From: Sphingobium phenoxybenzoativorans
Lineage (GTDB): Bacteria > Pseudomonadota > Alphaproteobacteria > Sphingomonadales > Sphingomonadaceae
DNA length: 64,000 bases
Assembly (NCBI RefSeq): GCF_001757355.1
Contig: NZ_MINO01000001.1
Span: 186,001-250,000, forward strand
Direction of reading: 5' to 3'
The notes beneath the pieces were generated by a model that made no database searches, was not told the DNA's origin, and saw only the letters and a list, made by a program, of their open reading frames with translations. The position numbers and the translations under genes are program-made. Shown piece by piece: positions 16,814 through 26,364 of this stretch. Numbering within the stretch: position 1 is the first letter of the stretch; each line of letters opens with the position of its first letter.

Positions 16814-17583
16814 CGCCTCTCGCCTTGCCGCTGCCCATCTGGTCCTTATCGGGCGGCGTGCTGGGGGCGATTGTCGGCAGTTTTATCGCGACATGCATAC
16901 TGCGCTGGCCGCAGGGCCGCTCGGCGCTCGGCGGCCGCTCGGCCTGCGACGGTTGCGGCAAGACGCTCGATCCCGTGGAGCTGTTCCCGCTTCTCAGCAT
17001 CCTTGTCCAGCGGGGGAAATGCCGGTCATGCGGCGCGCGTATCGATCCGCTTCACTGGCGGGTCGAACTCGCCTGCGCGGCTGCGGGCGCCATTCTTCTC
17101 GCCCTGATGCCAAACATAGCGGGGCTTGGCTCCCTCATTCTCGCCTTTTTCCTTATTCCGCTCGCCATTCTCGACTGGCGGCATTTCTGGCTGCCGGACA
17201 AATTGACGCTCCCGCTCGCCTTCCTCGGCCTGACGCTCGGCCAATGGGTGACGGATGTATCGCTGCCAGGCCGGATCATCGGCGCGGCGGCGGGCTATCT
17301 CAGCCTGCTGGCCATCTCGCTTGCCTATCGCCGCCTGCGGGGCCGGGAGGGGCTGGGGCTGGGCGACGCCAAGCTGCTGGGGGCGCTTGGAGCCTGGTTC
17401 GGCTGGCAAAGCCTGCCGTTCCTGCTGCTCATCGCCAGCATTCTCGCCCTGCTGACCGTCGCCGTCTCGGCGGTCATGCACAGGTCGGTAAGTATGACCA
17501 CGCGCATCCCGCTCGGTACCTTCCTCTGCCTGGCAGCGGTGCCCGCCTGGCTGACGGTGCGGCTGATGCTCATCCCCACATGA
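16810..17583 (+). CDS. gspO: Prepilin peptidase / methyltransferase O
   Basis: The GTG start gives 257 residues of a type IV prepilin peptidase. The cytoplasmic zinc module has CDGC (Cys46, Cys49) and CRSC (Cys71, Cys74). The two catalytic aspartates sit at Asp122 in ILDWRHFWLPD and Asp186 in GLGLGDAKLLG. Multiple transmembrane segments are visible. It cleaves the leaders of GspG-K after Gly and N-methylates the new end. It closes the operon. Its presence suggests the cluster is self-sufficient except for substrates and any GspA/B/S pilotin functions, which are not here. Confidence 0.96.
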   Translation: MTPLALPLPIWSLSGGVLGAIVGSFIATCILRWPQGRSALGGRSACDGCGKTLDPVELFPLLSILVQRGKCRSCGARIDPLHWRVELACAAAGAILLALMPNIAGLGSLILAFFLIPLAILDWRHFWLPDKLTLPLAFLGLTLGQWVTDVSLPGRIIGAAAGYLSLLAISLAYRRLRGREGLGLGDAKLLGALGAWFGWQSLPFLLLIASILALLTVAVSAVMHRSVSMTTRIPLGTFLCLAAVPAWLTVRLMLIPT

Positions 17584-17730
17584 CGATTTTGTAATGCTGC
17601 GGTCAGCACCTGGCTGGCCGCGCTGCGCTAGGACGGTTCTCGCCGATCTTATGCTCCTTCGACCGGCAGACCCAGGTGGCGGTCGCCGGCTCCTCTCGGC
17701 GGCCGCCATCTTTGCCTTCTGGGATCAGGG

Positions 17731-20700
17731 ATGCACCGTCCGGTATTCTATGACGAGAGCGGCCGCCGCAAGCGGCTGACCCTGCCGCTGGTGTTCGCGC
17801 TGATCCTGCTGATCCTCGCCGCCGCAACTGCCTTCGCCATCACGATCCTTGACGTGCCGACACCCGCGGCGCTCGCCCTAGATATGGAGCGCCCGCACCC
17901 GGAGCCGCTGGCGCAGCAAGTGGGAAGCATCGGCCACGCCCTGCGCAAGCGCGCTCATTCGGCGGGGCAGACGCTGCGCAACTGGCTTCCCGCATTGTCC
18001 GCCCATCCGGTCCATCCGGTCAGCGTCGGCTTCTATGTCCCCTGGGATGACGCAAGCCGCTCCTCGCTGCGCCGTCATGTCGGCGCGCTCGATTGGGTTG
18101 CGCCCTCGCTCCTGTCGGTCACTGGCCCCGCTCACCAGCTTCGCGTGACCCGCGATCCGCAGTTCGACGCCATCGTCCGCCACGGCGCGCGCCGTCCCCG
18201 CATCCTGCCGGTCGTCCAGAATGTCGTCGACGGCGCGTGGGAAGGGACGAACATGGCCGCATTGCTCCATTCCCCCGCCGCCCGCGCAACCCTGCTCGAC
18301 CGGCTGGTTCCGGTCCTGACTGGAATGAAGGCGCGGGGCGTGGTCTTTGATTTTGAGGCGCTGCCCGCTTCCGCCCAGCATGACTATCTCGCCTTCCTGA
18401 ACGAAGCGGCCGCCCGTTTCCATCCGCATGGCTGGCTGGTGACCGCCACGGTCCCGGTCGACGATATGGACTGGAACCTGTCCGCCTATGCCCGCGCCGC
18501 CGACCGGCTGTTCCTGATGGATTATGACCAGCATTATATCGGCGACGCCCCCGGCCCGATCGCCGCCCAGCCATGGTTCGTCGCCCACTTGCGCCACGCG
18601 CTGGAACAAGTGCCCGCCGCCAGGGCGATCGTCGCTATCGGCAATTACGGCTATGACTGGACGGACGGACAGCCCGCCGCCGATGCGGTTTCGATAGAGG
18701 ATGCATGGCTGACCGCCCATGATTCCGGCGCGCCGATCCGGTTCGACGCCGCCACCGGCAACGCTGCCTTTGATTATGCCGAGGACGGCCACACCCACCA
18801 TGTCTGGATGCTGGACGCCGCCAGCGCCTGGAACCAGATCCGCGCCGCGCGGCAGGCGGGGGCGGGGGGCGTCGCGCTCTGGCGGCTGGGGTCGGAGGAT
18901 CCCGGTTTCTGGCCAGCGCTCAAGGATCGCACGGGCGCCATCCCGGCCGAAATGAATCGCCTCACCAGCCTCAATTCCGTCGATGTGGAGGGCAATGGCG
19001 AGATACTGCATATCGATGATGTGCCGACCACCGGCAACCGCACCCTGCGCCTCGACCATGGCCTGGTCACAGATGAGCGATATCGCGCGCTGCCCACGCC
19101 CTATGTCATCCGCCGCACCGGCTATCGTCCGGGGCAGGTCGCCCTGACATTCGATGACGGTCCCGACGCGGTATGGACGCCGCAGATACTGTCCATCCTG
19201 AAGCGCGCGCATGTGCCCGCAACCTTCTTCGTCATCGGCGAAAATGCGATGCCGCATCCCGGCCTGTTGCGCGCGATCCTTGCGCAAGGCAGCGAGATTG
19301 GCAGCCACAGCTACACGCACCCCAATCTCGCGCAGGTTTCCCCTGAAGGCGCGCGGATAGAGCTGAACTCCACCCAGCGCTTGATAGAGGCCTATACCGG
19401 CCGTTCCGTCCGCCTGTTCCGCGCACCCTATTTCGGCGACGCCGAACCGACGACTGCGGACGAGATCGGCCCGGCGCTGGAGGCGCAGAATGCCGGTTAT
19501 GTGAATGTCGGCCTGCATGTCGATCCCGGCGACTGGACCCGGCCCGGCGCAGACGCCATCGTTTCGCGCACCATCGCGCAAGTGGAAGCGGGCAACGCCG
19601 AACGCTCCGGCCAGATCATCTTGCTCCACGACAGCGGCGGAGACCGGGCGCAGACGGTGGCCGCGCTCCCCCGCATCATCGCCGCGCTCCGGGCGAGGGG
19701 CTATCAGTTCGTCCCCGTCTCCAGCCTCGCCGGGCTTACCCCCGCTCAGGTCATGCCGCCGGTCAGGGGCGCGGACCTGCTCGCCGTCCGGGTGGATGTC
19801 GGCATATTCCTGACCTTGGCGGCCATTTCGGTCGCGCTCAAATGGCTGTTCTTCGCCGTCATCCTGTTCGGCATGGCGCGGGCGGTGATGCTGGCCGCGC
19901 TGGCGCTGGGCAGCCGGATGAAGCGCAACCGCGTCACGCCGCCGCCGGTTGATACGGGCCTGTTCGTCTCCGTCCTCATCCCCGCCTTCAATGAGGCAAA
20001 GGTGATCGAGGCGTCGGTGCGCCGGGTGCTGGAAAGCCGGGACGTCTCGCTGGAGGTCATTGTCGTCGATGACGGGTCGACGGACGGCACCAGCGATATC
20101 GTCGCCGCCGCCTTTGCGAACGAGGACCGGGTCGGCCTGCTCACGTTGAAAAATGGGGGCAAGGCGGCCGCGCTCAACGCCGCGCTCCAATATGCCAGGG
20201 CGCCGATCATCGTCGCGCTGGACGCCGACACCCAGTTCGAACCGCTCACGATCGCGCGTCTCGCCCGCTGGTTCGCCGATCCGGATATCGGCGCAGTGGC
20301 GGGCAACGCGATGGTGGGCAACCGGGTCAACCTTGTCACCCGCTGGCAGGCGGTGGAATATGTAACGGCCCAAAATCTGGAACGCCGTGCGCTTGCCCGG
20401 TTCGACGCGATCACGGTCGTCCCCGGCGCGGTGGGCGCATGGCGCAGGGCCGCGCTGGATGATGTCGGCGGCTATCCGCTCGACACGTTGGCGGAGGATC
20501 AGGACCTCACCATCGCCATCCAGCGTCAGGGCTGGCGCATCGCCTATGATACGGAGGCGGTCGCCTGGACCGAAGCGCCGGAAAGCTTCCGCGCCCTGTC
20601 CAAACAGCGGTTCCGCTGGGCCTATGGCACGCTGCAGTGCCTGTGGAAGCATCGCGGCATCTGGCGAAACGGCCGACCGGCCGGCCTGTCATGGGTAGGA

Positions 20701-21099
20701 TTGCCCCAGGCATGGCTGTTCCAGATCGGTTTCGCCATGATCTCGCCGATCATCGACCTTGCGCTGGTCCTCAGCATGATCGACACGGCCGTCCGCGTGC
20801 ATCAGCATGGCTGGGCGCAGACGCAGAGCGACCTGCTGCGCATGGCGCTTTACTGGCTGGCCTTTACGGCCGTGGATGTCGCCTGCGGCTGGGTCGCCTA
20901 CCGGCTTGAACCGCGCGCGCCCCGCTATCCGGCGCTGCTGCTCGTGGCCCAGCGCTTTATCTACCGCCAGATCATGTACGGCGTCGTCATTCGCGCTGTC
21001 GCTACCGCGATCGGCGGGCCATGGGTGGGCTGGGGCAAGCTGGAGCGCACAGGACGGGTCGCGCAGGCGCAGTCGCCGGACCGGCTGGTGAAGGCGTGA
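17731..21099 (+). CDS. GH18-like + NodB deacetylase + GT2 membrane fusion protein
   Basis: One 1122-residue frame holds three enzymes. After an N-terminal transmembrane helix (about 17-39) comes a GH18-like TIM-barrel domain (about 85-405) with a DxE-type motif in GVVFDFEAL (about 203-211). Next is a NodB polysaccharide deacetylase (about 465-665) with LTFDDGPD, GSHSYTHPN and RLFRAPYF. After a transmembrane stretch (about 690-726) comes a processive GT2 domain with SVLIPAFNE (747), DDGSTDG, LDADTQF, AEDQDL and QRFRW (959), then further C-terminal helices. The parts suggest synthesis and editing of a beta-linked N-acetylglucosamine-type polysaccharide at the inner membrane. It starts 147 bp after gspO and is probably not part of the secretion machine. 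Confidence 0.9.
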   Translation: MHRPVFYDESGRRKRLTLPLVFALILLILAAATAFAITILDVPTPAALALDMERPHPEPLAQQVGSIGHALRKRAHSAGQTLRNWLPALSAHPVHPVSVGFYVPWDDASRSSLRRHVGALDWVAPSLLSVTGPAHQLRVTRDPQFDAIVRHGARRPRILPVVQNVVDGAWEGTNMAALLHSPAARATLLDRLVPVLTGMKARGVVFDFEALPASAQHDYLAFLNEAAARFHPHGWLVTATVPVDDMDWNLSAYARAADRLFLMDYDQHYIGDAPGPIAAQPWFVAHLRHALEQVPAARAIVAIGNYGYDWTDGQPAADAVSIEDAWLTAHDSGAPIRFDAATGNAAFDYAEDGHTHHVWMLDAASAWNQIRAARQAGAGGVALWRLGSEDPGFWPALKDRTGAIPAEMNRLTSLNSVDVEGNGEILHIDDVPTTGNRTLRLDHGLVTDERYRALPTPYVIRRTGYRPGQVALTFDDGPDAVWTPQILSILKRAHVPATFFVIGENAMPHPGLLRAILAQGSEIGSHSYTHPNLAQVSPEGARIELNSTQRLIEAYTGRSVRLFRAPYFGDAEPTTADEIGPALEAQNAGYVNVGLHVDPGDWTRPGADAIVSRTIAQVEAGNAERSGQIILLHDSGGDRAQTVAALPRIIAALRARGYQFVPVSSLAGLTPAQVMPPVRGADLLAVRVDVGIFLTLAAISVALKWLFFAVILFGMARAVMLAALALGSRMKRNRVTPPPVDTGLFVSVLIPAFNEAKVIEASVRRVLESRDVSLEVIVVDDGSTDGTSDIVAAAFANEDRVGLLTLKNGGKAAALNAALQYARAPIIVALDADTQFEPLTIARLARWFADPDIGAVAGNAMVGNRVNLVTRWQAVEYVTAQNLERRALARFDAITVVPGAVGAWRRAALDDVGGYPLDTLAEDQDLTIAIQRQGWRIAYDTEAVAWTEAPESFRALSKQRFRWAYGTLQCLWKHRGIWRNGRPAGLSWVGLPQAWLFQIGFAMISPIIDLALVLSMIDTAVRVHQHGWAQTQSDLLRMALYWLAFTAVDVACGWVAYRLEPRAPRYPALLLVAQRFIYRQIMYGVVIRAVATAIGGPWVGWGKLERTGRVAQAQSPDRLVKA

Positions 21100-21125
21100 A
21101 TATCGGCGTTGATTAGCGCCTTTAG

Positions 21126-21219
21126 TTCGTCATCCCGGCGAAAGCCGGGACCCAACACGCCTCCGGCAAGCTGCTTATATTGAGGCGATATGGGTTCCGG
21201 CTTTCGCCGGAATGACGAA
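21126..21219. repeat. Bipartite REP-like element
   Basis: TTCGTCATCCCGGCGAAAGC (21126-21145, continuing CGGGACCCA) is mirrored by TGGGTTCCGGCTTTCGCCGG (21191-21210, continuing AATGACGAA). Each half is itself a hairpin, and together they form a long inverted repeat. It lies just downstream of the polysaccharide-enzyme stop and may end or protect that transcript. Confidence 0.82.
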
Positions 21220-21335
21220 TGAAGGAAGAATGGCGGACCTTCCGCTCCTCTGTCCTACAGTCCGGCCATCCTGTTATTCCATTGCCATGCTTCAGCCCGT
21301 CTCAGCCATATCGACCGCGCCTCTGCGTTGCGTCC

Positions 21336-21511
21336 GTGCGACGAAATCAAGACCTGACTGGGACTCGACTGCGACGTGGATGAGACTCAGGTGCGACCAA
21401 CATGAGACTCAGATGCGACGCAAGTGCGACGCACATGAGACTCAAGTGAGACGCATATGCGACGAAGGTGAGACGCACATGAGACCTACATGCGACCTTA
21501 TTGCGACTTTC
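21336..21511. repeat. 16-unit degenerate 11-bp tandem array
   Basis: The stretch divides without slippage into 16 units of exactly 11 bp, consensus RTGMGACBCAN. Examples are ATGAGACTCAG (21380 and 21402), GTGCGACGCAC (21424) and GTGAGACGCAT (21446). Units carrying TGAGAC would give a TGA codon, yet every third unit (21358, 21391, 21424, 21457, 21490) lacks it, so one plus-strand frame stays open. In that frame the array reads as an 11-residue repeat of the form MRRKCDAHETQ. The 500-bp convergent gap it occupies has no established gene. An ORF from 21230 (ATG after GAAGGAAG) to 21676 runs through it but may be an artefact. Confidence 0.9.
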
Positions 21512-21592
21512 CGGGTCAAAATGCGTCACAACCCGCAACTTCCGCAACTTCGTTGGAATTGCAGCATAGCGTTGCGCCGAAAAACTGCCGGT

Positions 21593-22924
21593 TCAGTCGC
21601 GCGCGGCCGCCAGCTCCTTGTTGGCCCGCAGCGCCACCAGCGTACAGATCGCGCCGGACAGCAGATAGGCACCTGATGAGAACAGCCCGAAATTGCTGGA
21701 CAGCCACAGCGCCCAGAAGGGCGCAAAGCCCGCGCCGAACATCCATGCTAGGTCAGACGTCAGCGCCGATCCGGTATAGCGCGTCTGTTGCGAGAAGTTC
21801 GACGCGACGACGCCGGACGATTGGCCAAAGGACAGGCCGAGCAACATGAAGCCCAGCACCATGAACGCCACTTCGCCCAGATCGCCGCCATTGAGCAGCA
21901 GCGGCGCGAAGATGCTGAACAGCGCAATCCCGCCCGCCGACCAGCCAAGCAGAGACCGGCGGCCGATCTGGTCTGCGATAAAGCCCGATGCAACGATGGC
22001 CAGCACGCCCACAGCGCCGCCGATGATCTCGATGATCAGGAAGCGTTCGATCGATTCCTTGGTGAACAGCGCCACCCAGGAGAGGGGGAACACCGTCACC
22101 ATATGGAACAGCGCAAAGCTCGCCAGCGGCGCGAATGCCCCGATGATGATGTTGCGCCCTTCCGCCTTGACCGTCGGGATAACGGGGGAGGGAACAAGGT
22201 CCCTGCTCTCGAACAGCCGCTCAAACTCATGCGTCACGACGATGCGCAACCGGGCGAACAGCGCCACCACATTGATCGCGAAGGCGACGAAGAAAGGATA
22301 GCGCCAGCCCCAGTCGAGGAAGTCGGCGGGCGAGAGCGTCGACCAGAAATAGGCGAACAGCGCCGCCACCACGGTCAACGCCAGCGGCGCACCAAGCTGC
22401 GGCATCATCGCATACCAGCCGCGCTTGTTCTGCGGCGCGTTGAGGGAGAGGAGGGAGGCGAGGCCGTCCCATGTGCCGCCCAGCGCAAAGCCCTGCCCGG
22501 CGCGGAACAGGGTCAGCAGCACGGCGGAGGCATGGCCGATTGTCTCATATCCGGGAAGGAAGGCGATGGCGGCTGTCGATCCGCCCAGCAGGAACAGCGC
22601 GATAGTCAGCTTCACGCCCCGGCCATAGGTGCGGTCGACCCACATGAAGAAGAAGGACCCCATCGGCCGCGCGACGAAGGCGATGGCGAAGATGGCGAAG
22701 GAATAGAGCGTGCCCGTCAGCGCATCGACATAGGGAAAGACCAGCCGGGGAAAGACCAGGATGGAGGCGACGGCATAAACAAAGAAGTCGAAAAATTCGG
22801 ACGTGCGGCCGATGATGACGCCGATGGCGATCTCGCCGGGCACCACCTGCTTGTGCCGCGCGGTGATGTTCCGGGCGTCGCGCTCCATGTCGGTGGAGGA
22901 GGGGGCGGCAATCTGGGCGCTCAT
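21593..22924 (-). CDS. MFS transporter, metabolite:H+ symporter type
   Basis: The ATG at 22924 gives 443 residues with about 12 transmembrane helices. It opens with VPGEIAIGVIIGRTSEFFDFFVYAVAS, a pattern of the MHS subfamily (sugar and organic-acid:proton symporters, relatives of ShiA, ProP and KgtP). Loop motifs include FVARPMGSFFFMWVDRTYGR after helix 2 and FADQIGRRSLLG-like text after helix 8. The frame is open much further upstream, but that part overlaps the cyoA region and is not real. The substrate is unknown. It is divergent from cyoA, across a 204-bp control region. Confidence 0.9.
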   Translation of the reverse strand: MSAQIAAPSSTDMERDARNITARHKQVVPGEIAIGVIIGRTSEFFDFFVYAVASILVFPRLVFPYVDALTGTLYSFAIFAIAFVARPMGSFFFMWVDRTYGRGVKLTIALFLLGGSTAAIAFLPGYETIGHASAVLLTLFRAGQGFALGGTWDGLASLLSLNAPQNKRGWYAMMPQLGAPLALTVVAALFAYFWSTLSPADFLDWGWRYPFFVAFAINVVALFARLRIVVTHEFERLFESRDLVPSPVIPTVKAEGRNIIIGAFAPLASFALFHMVTVFPLSWVALFTKESIERFLIIEIIGGAVGVLAIVASGFIADQIGRRSLLGWSAGGIALFSIFAPLLLNGGDLGEVAFMVLGFMLLGLSFGQSSGVVASNFSQQTRYTGSALTSDLAWMFGAGFAPFWALWLSSNFGLFSSGAYLLSGAICTLVALRANKELAAARD

Positions 22925-23075
22925 GGGGCTGATCAATCCTTGCGCATATGTTAGGGTCGAAACGATCCTGGGTCGCGTGCGTTGCATACTACCAAACCGA
23001 CCCGGCCATATAGCAGCATATGGGGGCCGATTTGCCAGATGACTGTGCCAATGCACTTTTCGCGCCTGCAGCGTG

Positions 23076-23094
23076 ATTGGACAAAGTGTCCAAT
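23076..23094. promoter_or_regulatory. Perfect palindromic operator candidate upstream of cyoA
   Basis: ATTGGACA-AAG-TGTCCAAT is a perfect 8-bp inverted repeat with a 3-bp centre. It lies 34 bp upstream of the cyoA start and 151 bp upstream of the divergent MFS start. The size and symmetry are those of a dimeric repressor or activator site. It does not match the FNR box or the GCGNC-type RegA half-site, so the regulator is unknown. Confidence 0.55.
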
Positions 23095-23128
23095 GTCGAT
23101 AGCCGTGCGCAGCGGCTAGGCGGCAGGC

Positions 23129-24337
23129 ATGAGCACCCGCCCGATCCCTGGCCAACCTTTCGTCCAGCGCCGTTCCATGCGGTTTCTGGCTCCCTTGCTG
23201 CTGCTGCCCCTGTCGGCTTGCAATTGGGTCGTGATGAACCCGGCCGGCGATGTTGCGGTGCAACAGCGTGACCTGATCCTGATCTCCACTGGCCTCATGC
23301 TGCTCATCATCCTGCCGGTGATGGCGCTGACGGTGCTGTTCGCATGGCGCTACCGCCACTCGGCCAAGAACCCGGATTACGACCCTGACTGGGATCATTC
23401 GACCAGCCTGGAGCTGATCATCTGGTCCGCGCCGCTGCTGATCATCATCTGCCTTGGCGCGGTCACCTGGACCAGCACGCATCTGCTCGATCCCTATCGC
23501 CCGGTTGAGCGCATCGATGCTGGCCGCAAGGTTGCGCCCGGCGTCAAGCCGCTGGAGGTGCAGGTGGTGGCGATGGACTGGAAATGGCTGTTCATCTACC
23601 CGGAACTCGGCATCGCGACGGTCAACGAACTGGCCGCGCCGTTGGATCGACCGATCAGCTTCAAGCTCACCTCCTCGACGGTCATGAACTCCTTCTACGT
23701 GCCCGCGCTCGCTGGCCAGATCTACGCCATGCCTGGCATGCAGACGGTGCTCCACGCCGTCGTCAACAAGCCCGGAAATTATGAGGGCTTCTCGGCCAAT
23801 TACAGCGGCGCCGGATTCTCCCACATGCGTTTCCGCTTCCACGCGCTGGATGAAGGCGGTTTCGACCGCTGGGTCGCGGGCGTGAAGTCCGGCGGCGGCG
23901 CGCTTGACCGTCCTGCCTATCTCGCTCTTGAAAAGCCGAGCGAGAAGGACCCGGTCCGCCGCTTCTCCACCGTGGACGCCAGCCTGTTCGACTCGGTTGT
24001 CAACCTCTGCGCCCGGCCCGGCCAGCGCTGCATGTCAGAACTGATGCACATTGATGCGATGGGCGGGGCGGGCAAGGAATCGGCCCATGACACGCGCGGC
24101 CTGCGCCATGATGGTCCCAATGGCCACGACCCTCTCGAACGCGGCGCGCTCCAGAAGGAGCCGGAGGAAAAAGGCGCCTCGCCGCATCTCATGAAGGATG
24201 GCGACCGGCCGCCGCCCGGCAAGACGCCCACGGGTCATCAGCACGATAACCGGGACATGACGATGGACATGCCCGCCCGGCCAGCCGCCCCGCATCATCC
24301 CGACGCGCCAGCGCCGGCCCACGCCCACACATCGTAG
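23129..24337 (+). CDS. cyoA: Quinol oxidase subunit II, with His-rich tail
   Basis: The protein has 402 residues. A lipoprotein signal ends LPLSAC (Cys31 from this start, or Cys15 from ATG 23177). Two transmembrane helices follow, then a cupredoxin domain (about 130-250) containing ANYSGAGFSHMRFRF. This is the place where cytochrome c oxidases carry CuA cysteines; their absence marks a quinol oxidase. About 90 C-terminal residues are extra and rich in His, Met and Pro (for example HQHDNRDMTMDMPARPAAPH). Subunit II forms the periplasmic part of the bo3 complex. It is the first gene of cyoABCD-surf1-regBA. Confidence 0.93.
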   Translation: MSTRPIPGQPFVQRRSMRFLAPLLLLPLSACNWVVMNPAGDVAVQQRDLILISTGLMLLIILPVMALTVLFAWRYRHSAKNPDYDPDWDHSTSLELIIWSAPLLIIICLGAVTWTSTHLLDPYRPVERIDAGRKVAPGVKPLEVQVVAMDWKWLFIYPELGIATVNELAAPLDRPISFKLTSSTVMNSFYVPALAGQIYAMPGMQTVLHAVVNKPGNYEGFSANYSGAGFSHMRFRFHALDEGGFDRWVAGVKSGGGALDRPAYLALEKPSEKDPVRRFSTVDASLFDSVVNLCARPGQRCMSELMHIDAMGGAGKESAHDTRGLRHDGPNGHDPLERGALQKEPEEKGASPHLMKDGDRPPPGKTPTGHQHDNRDMTMDMPARPAAPHHPDAPAPAHAHTS

Positions 24338-24355
24338 AGGCCGTCAGAGATCCCT

Positions 24356-26359
24356 ATGTCCGACTCCTACACCCTGGCGAAGATCATCTTCGGCCGCCTC
24401 ACCTGGGAATCCTTTCCCATCCACGAACCGATCCTGATCGGCACCTTCATCATGGTGCTGATCGGCGGCATCGGCGTCGTCGGCGCGATCACGAAATACA
24501 GGCTCTGGGGCTATCTGTGGACCGAATGGTTCACCACCGTCGATCACAAGCGGATCGGCATCATGTATATGATCCTGGGCCTTATCATGTTCCTGCGCGG
24601 CTTTGCCGACGCCATCATGATGCGACTTCAGCAGGCAATGGCCTTCAACGGGTCGGAGGGCTATCTCAACGCCCATCATTACGACCAGATCTTCACCGCG
24701 CACGGCGTGATCATGATCTTCTTCGTCGCCATGCCGATGGTGACGGGCCTGATGAACTATATCGTCCCGCTGCAGATCGGCGCACGCGACGTCAGCTTCC
24801 CCTTCCTCAACAATTTCAGCTTCTGGATGACCACGGCCGGGGCCGTCACCGTCATGATGTCACTGTTCGTGGGCGAATTCGCCCGCACCGGCTGGCTCGC
24901 CTATCCGCCATTGTCCGGCATAGCCTATAGCCCGGATGTCGGCGTCGACTATTATATCTGGGCCTTGCAGATAGCGGGCGTCGGCACGCTCCTGTCCGGC
25001 GTCAACCTGATCGCGACCATCGTGAAGATGCGCGCGCCGGGCATGAGCATGATGAAGATGCCGATCTTCACCTGGACCTCGCTCTGCACCAACGTCCTGA
25101 TCGTCGCCGCTTTCCCGGTGCTGACCGCCGTCCTCGCGCTGCTCAGCCTGGATCGCTATGCCGGCACCGCCTTCTTCACGAACGACTTTGGCGGCAACGC
25201 CATGATGTATGTGAACCTCATCTGGATCTGGGGCCATCCGGAGGTCTACATCCTGATCCTCCCCGCCTTCGGCATCTTCTCGGAAGTCACCTCGACCTTC
25301 TCGGGCAAGCGGCTCTTTGGCTATACCTCCATGGTCTATGCGACGGTGGTCATCACCATCCTGTCCTATATCGTGTGGCTCCACCACTTCTTCACCATGG
25401 GGTCGGGGGCCAGCGTCAACAGCTTCTTCGGCATCACCACGATGGTCATCTCCATTCCGACCGGCGCAAAGATTTTCAACTGGCTTTTCACCATGTATCG
25501 CGGCCGCATCCGTTTCGAGCTGCCGATGATGTGGACGGTCGCCTTCATGCTGACCTTCGTGGTCGGCGGCATGACCGGCGTGCTGCTCGCCGTGCCGCCC
25601 GCCGACTTCGTGCTGCACAACTCGCTGTTCCTGATCGCGCATTTCCATAATGTGATCATCGGCGGCGTGCTGTTCGGCCTGTTCGCCGGGATCAACTACT
25701 GGTGGCCCAAGGCGTTCGGGTTCAAGCTCGACACGGTCTGGGGCAAGCGTAGCTTCTGGCTGTGGGTCGTCGGCTTCTGGTTCGCCTTCATGCCGCTCTA
25801 TATCCTGGGCCTGATGGGCGTCACCCGCCGGATGCGCGTGTTCGACGATCCCTCGCTGCAGATATGGTTCATGATCGCCGCCTTCGGCGCATTCATGATC
25901 GCCGCCGGCATCGCCTGCATGCTGATGCAATTCTATGTGTCGATCCGCGACCGGGAGAAGCTGCGCGACACCACGGGCGACCCGTGGGACGGCCGTACGC
26001 TGGAATGGGCGACCAGTTCGCCGCCGCCCGACTATAATTTCGCCTTCACGCCGGTCATCCATGATGGCGACGCCTGGGCCGACATGAAGAAGCGCGGTTA
26101 TCAGCGGCCGGTGGAGGGCTTCCGCCCGATCCACATGCCCAGCAACACCGGCACCGGCATTATCCTTGCAGGTCTCAGCGTCGCCTTCTCGGTCGGCATG
26201 ATCTGGTACATGTGGTGGCTTGCGGCGATCAGCTTCGTCGGCATCCTCGCCGTCGCCATCGGCCATACCTTCAACTATAAGCGCGACTTCCATATCCCGG
26301 TCGAGGATGTGGTGCGCACGGAGGGCGAGCGCACGAAGCTGCTCGCGACGCAGGGCTGA
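24356..26359 (+). CDS. cyoB: Quinol oxidase subunit I (haem-copper catalytic subunit)
   Basis: The 667-residue haem-copper oxidase subunit I has the low-spin haem ligand region [16 protein letters not shown]. It also has the cross-linked His-Tyr pair in [15 protein letters not shown], the CuB ligands in [10 protein letters not shown], and the haem ligands in [12 protein letters not shown]. The D- and K-channel surroundings look intact. It reduces O2 to water with ubiquinol electrons and pumps protons. The ATG lies 18 bp after cyoA. Confidence 0.97.
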   Translation: MSDSYTLAKIIFGRLTWESFPIHEPILIGTFIMVLIGGIGVVGAITKYRLWGYLWTEWFTTVDHKRIGIMYMILGLIMFLRGFADAIMMRLQQAMAFNGSEGYLNAHHYDQIFTAHGVIMIFFVAMPMVTGLMNYIVPLQIGARDVSFPFLNNFSFWMTTAGAVTVMMSLFVGEFARTGWLAYPPLSGIAYSPDVGVDYYIWALQIAGVGTLLSGVNLIATIVKMRAPGMSMMKMPIFTWTSLCTNVLIVAAFPVLTAVLALLSLDRYAGTAFFTNDFGGNAMMYVNLIWIWGHPEVYILILPAFGIFSEVTSTFSGKRLFGYTSMVYATVVITILSYIVWLHHFFTMGSGASVNSFFGITTMVISIPTGAKIFNWLFTMYRGRIRFELPMMWTVAFMLTFVVGGMTGVLLAVPPADFVLHNSLFLIAHFHNVIIGGVLFGLFAGINYWWPKAFGFKLDTVWGKRSFWLWVVGFWFAFMPLYILGLMGVTRRMRVFDDPSLQIWFMIAAFGAFMIAAGIACMLMQFYVSIRDREKLRDTTGDPWDGRTLEWATSSPPPDYNFAFTPVIHDGDAWADMKKRGYQRPVEGFRPIHMPSNTGTGIILAGLSVAFSVGMIWYMWWLAAISFVGILAVAIGHTFNYKRDFHIPVEDVVRTEGERTKLLATQG

Positions 26360-26364
26360 CCGGC

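Noticed and set aside
17878-20652. Long minus-strand open frame (924 codons) over the polysaccharide enzyme
   Set aside because: It is the mirror of a gene with clear GH18, NodB and GT2 motifs; its own text is low-complexity Arg/Gly/Asp-rich and has no family signature. High GC makes such frames open by chance.
21336-21511. CRISPR array
   Set aside because: Units are 11 bp and contiguous, with no unique spacers and no cas genes in the window.
22925-23842. N-terminal extension of the MFS transporter (frame open to 23842)
   Set aside because: The extension is antisense to cyoA and lacks transporter features; the conserved protein begins at ATG 22924.
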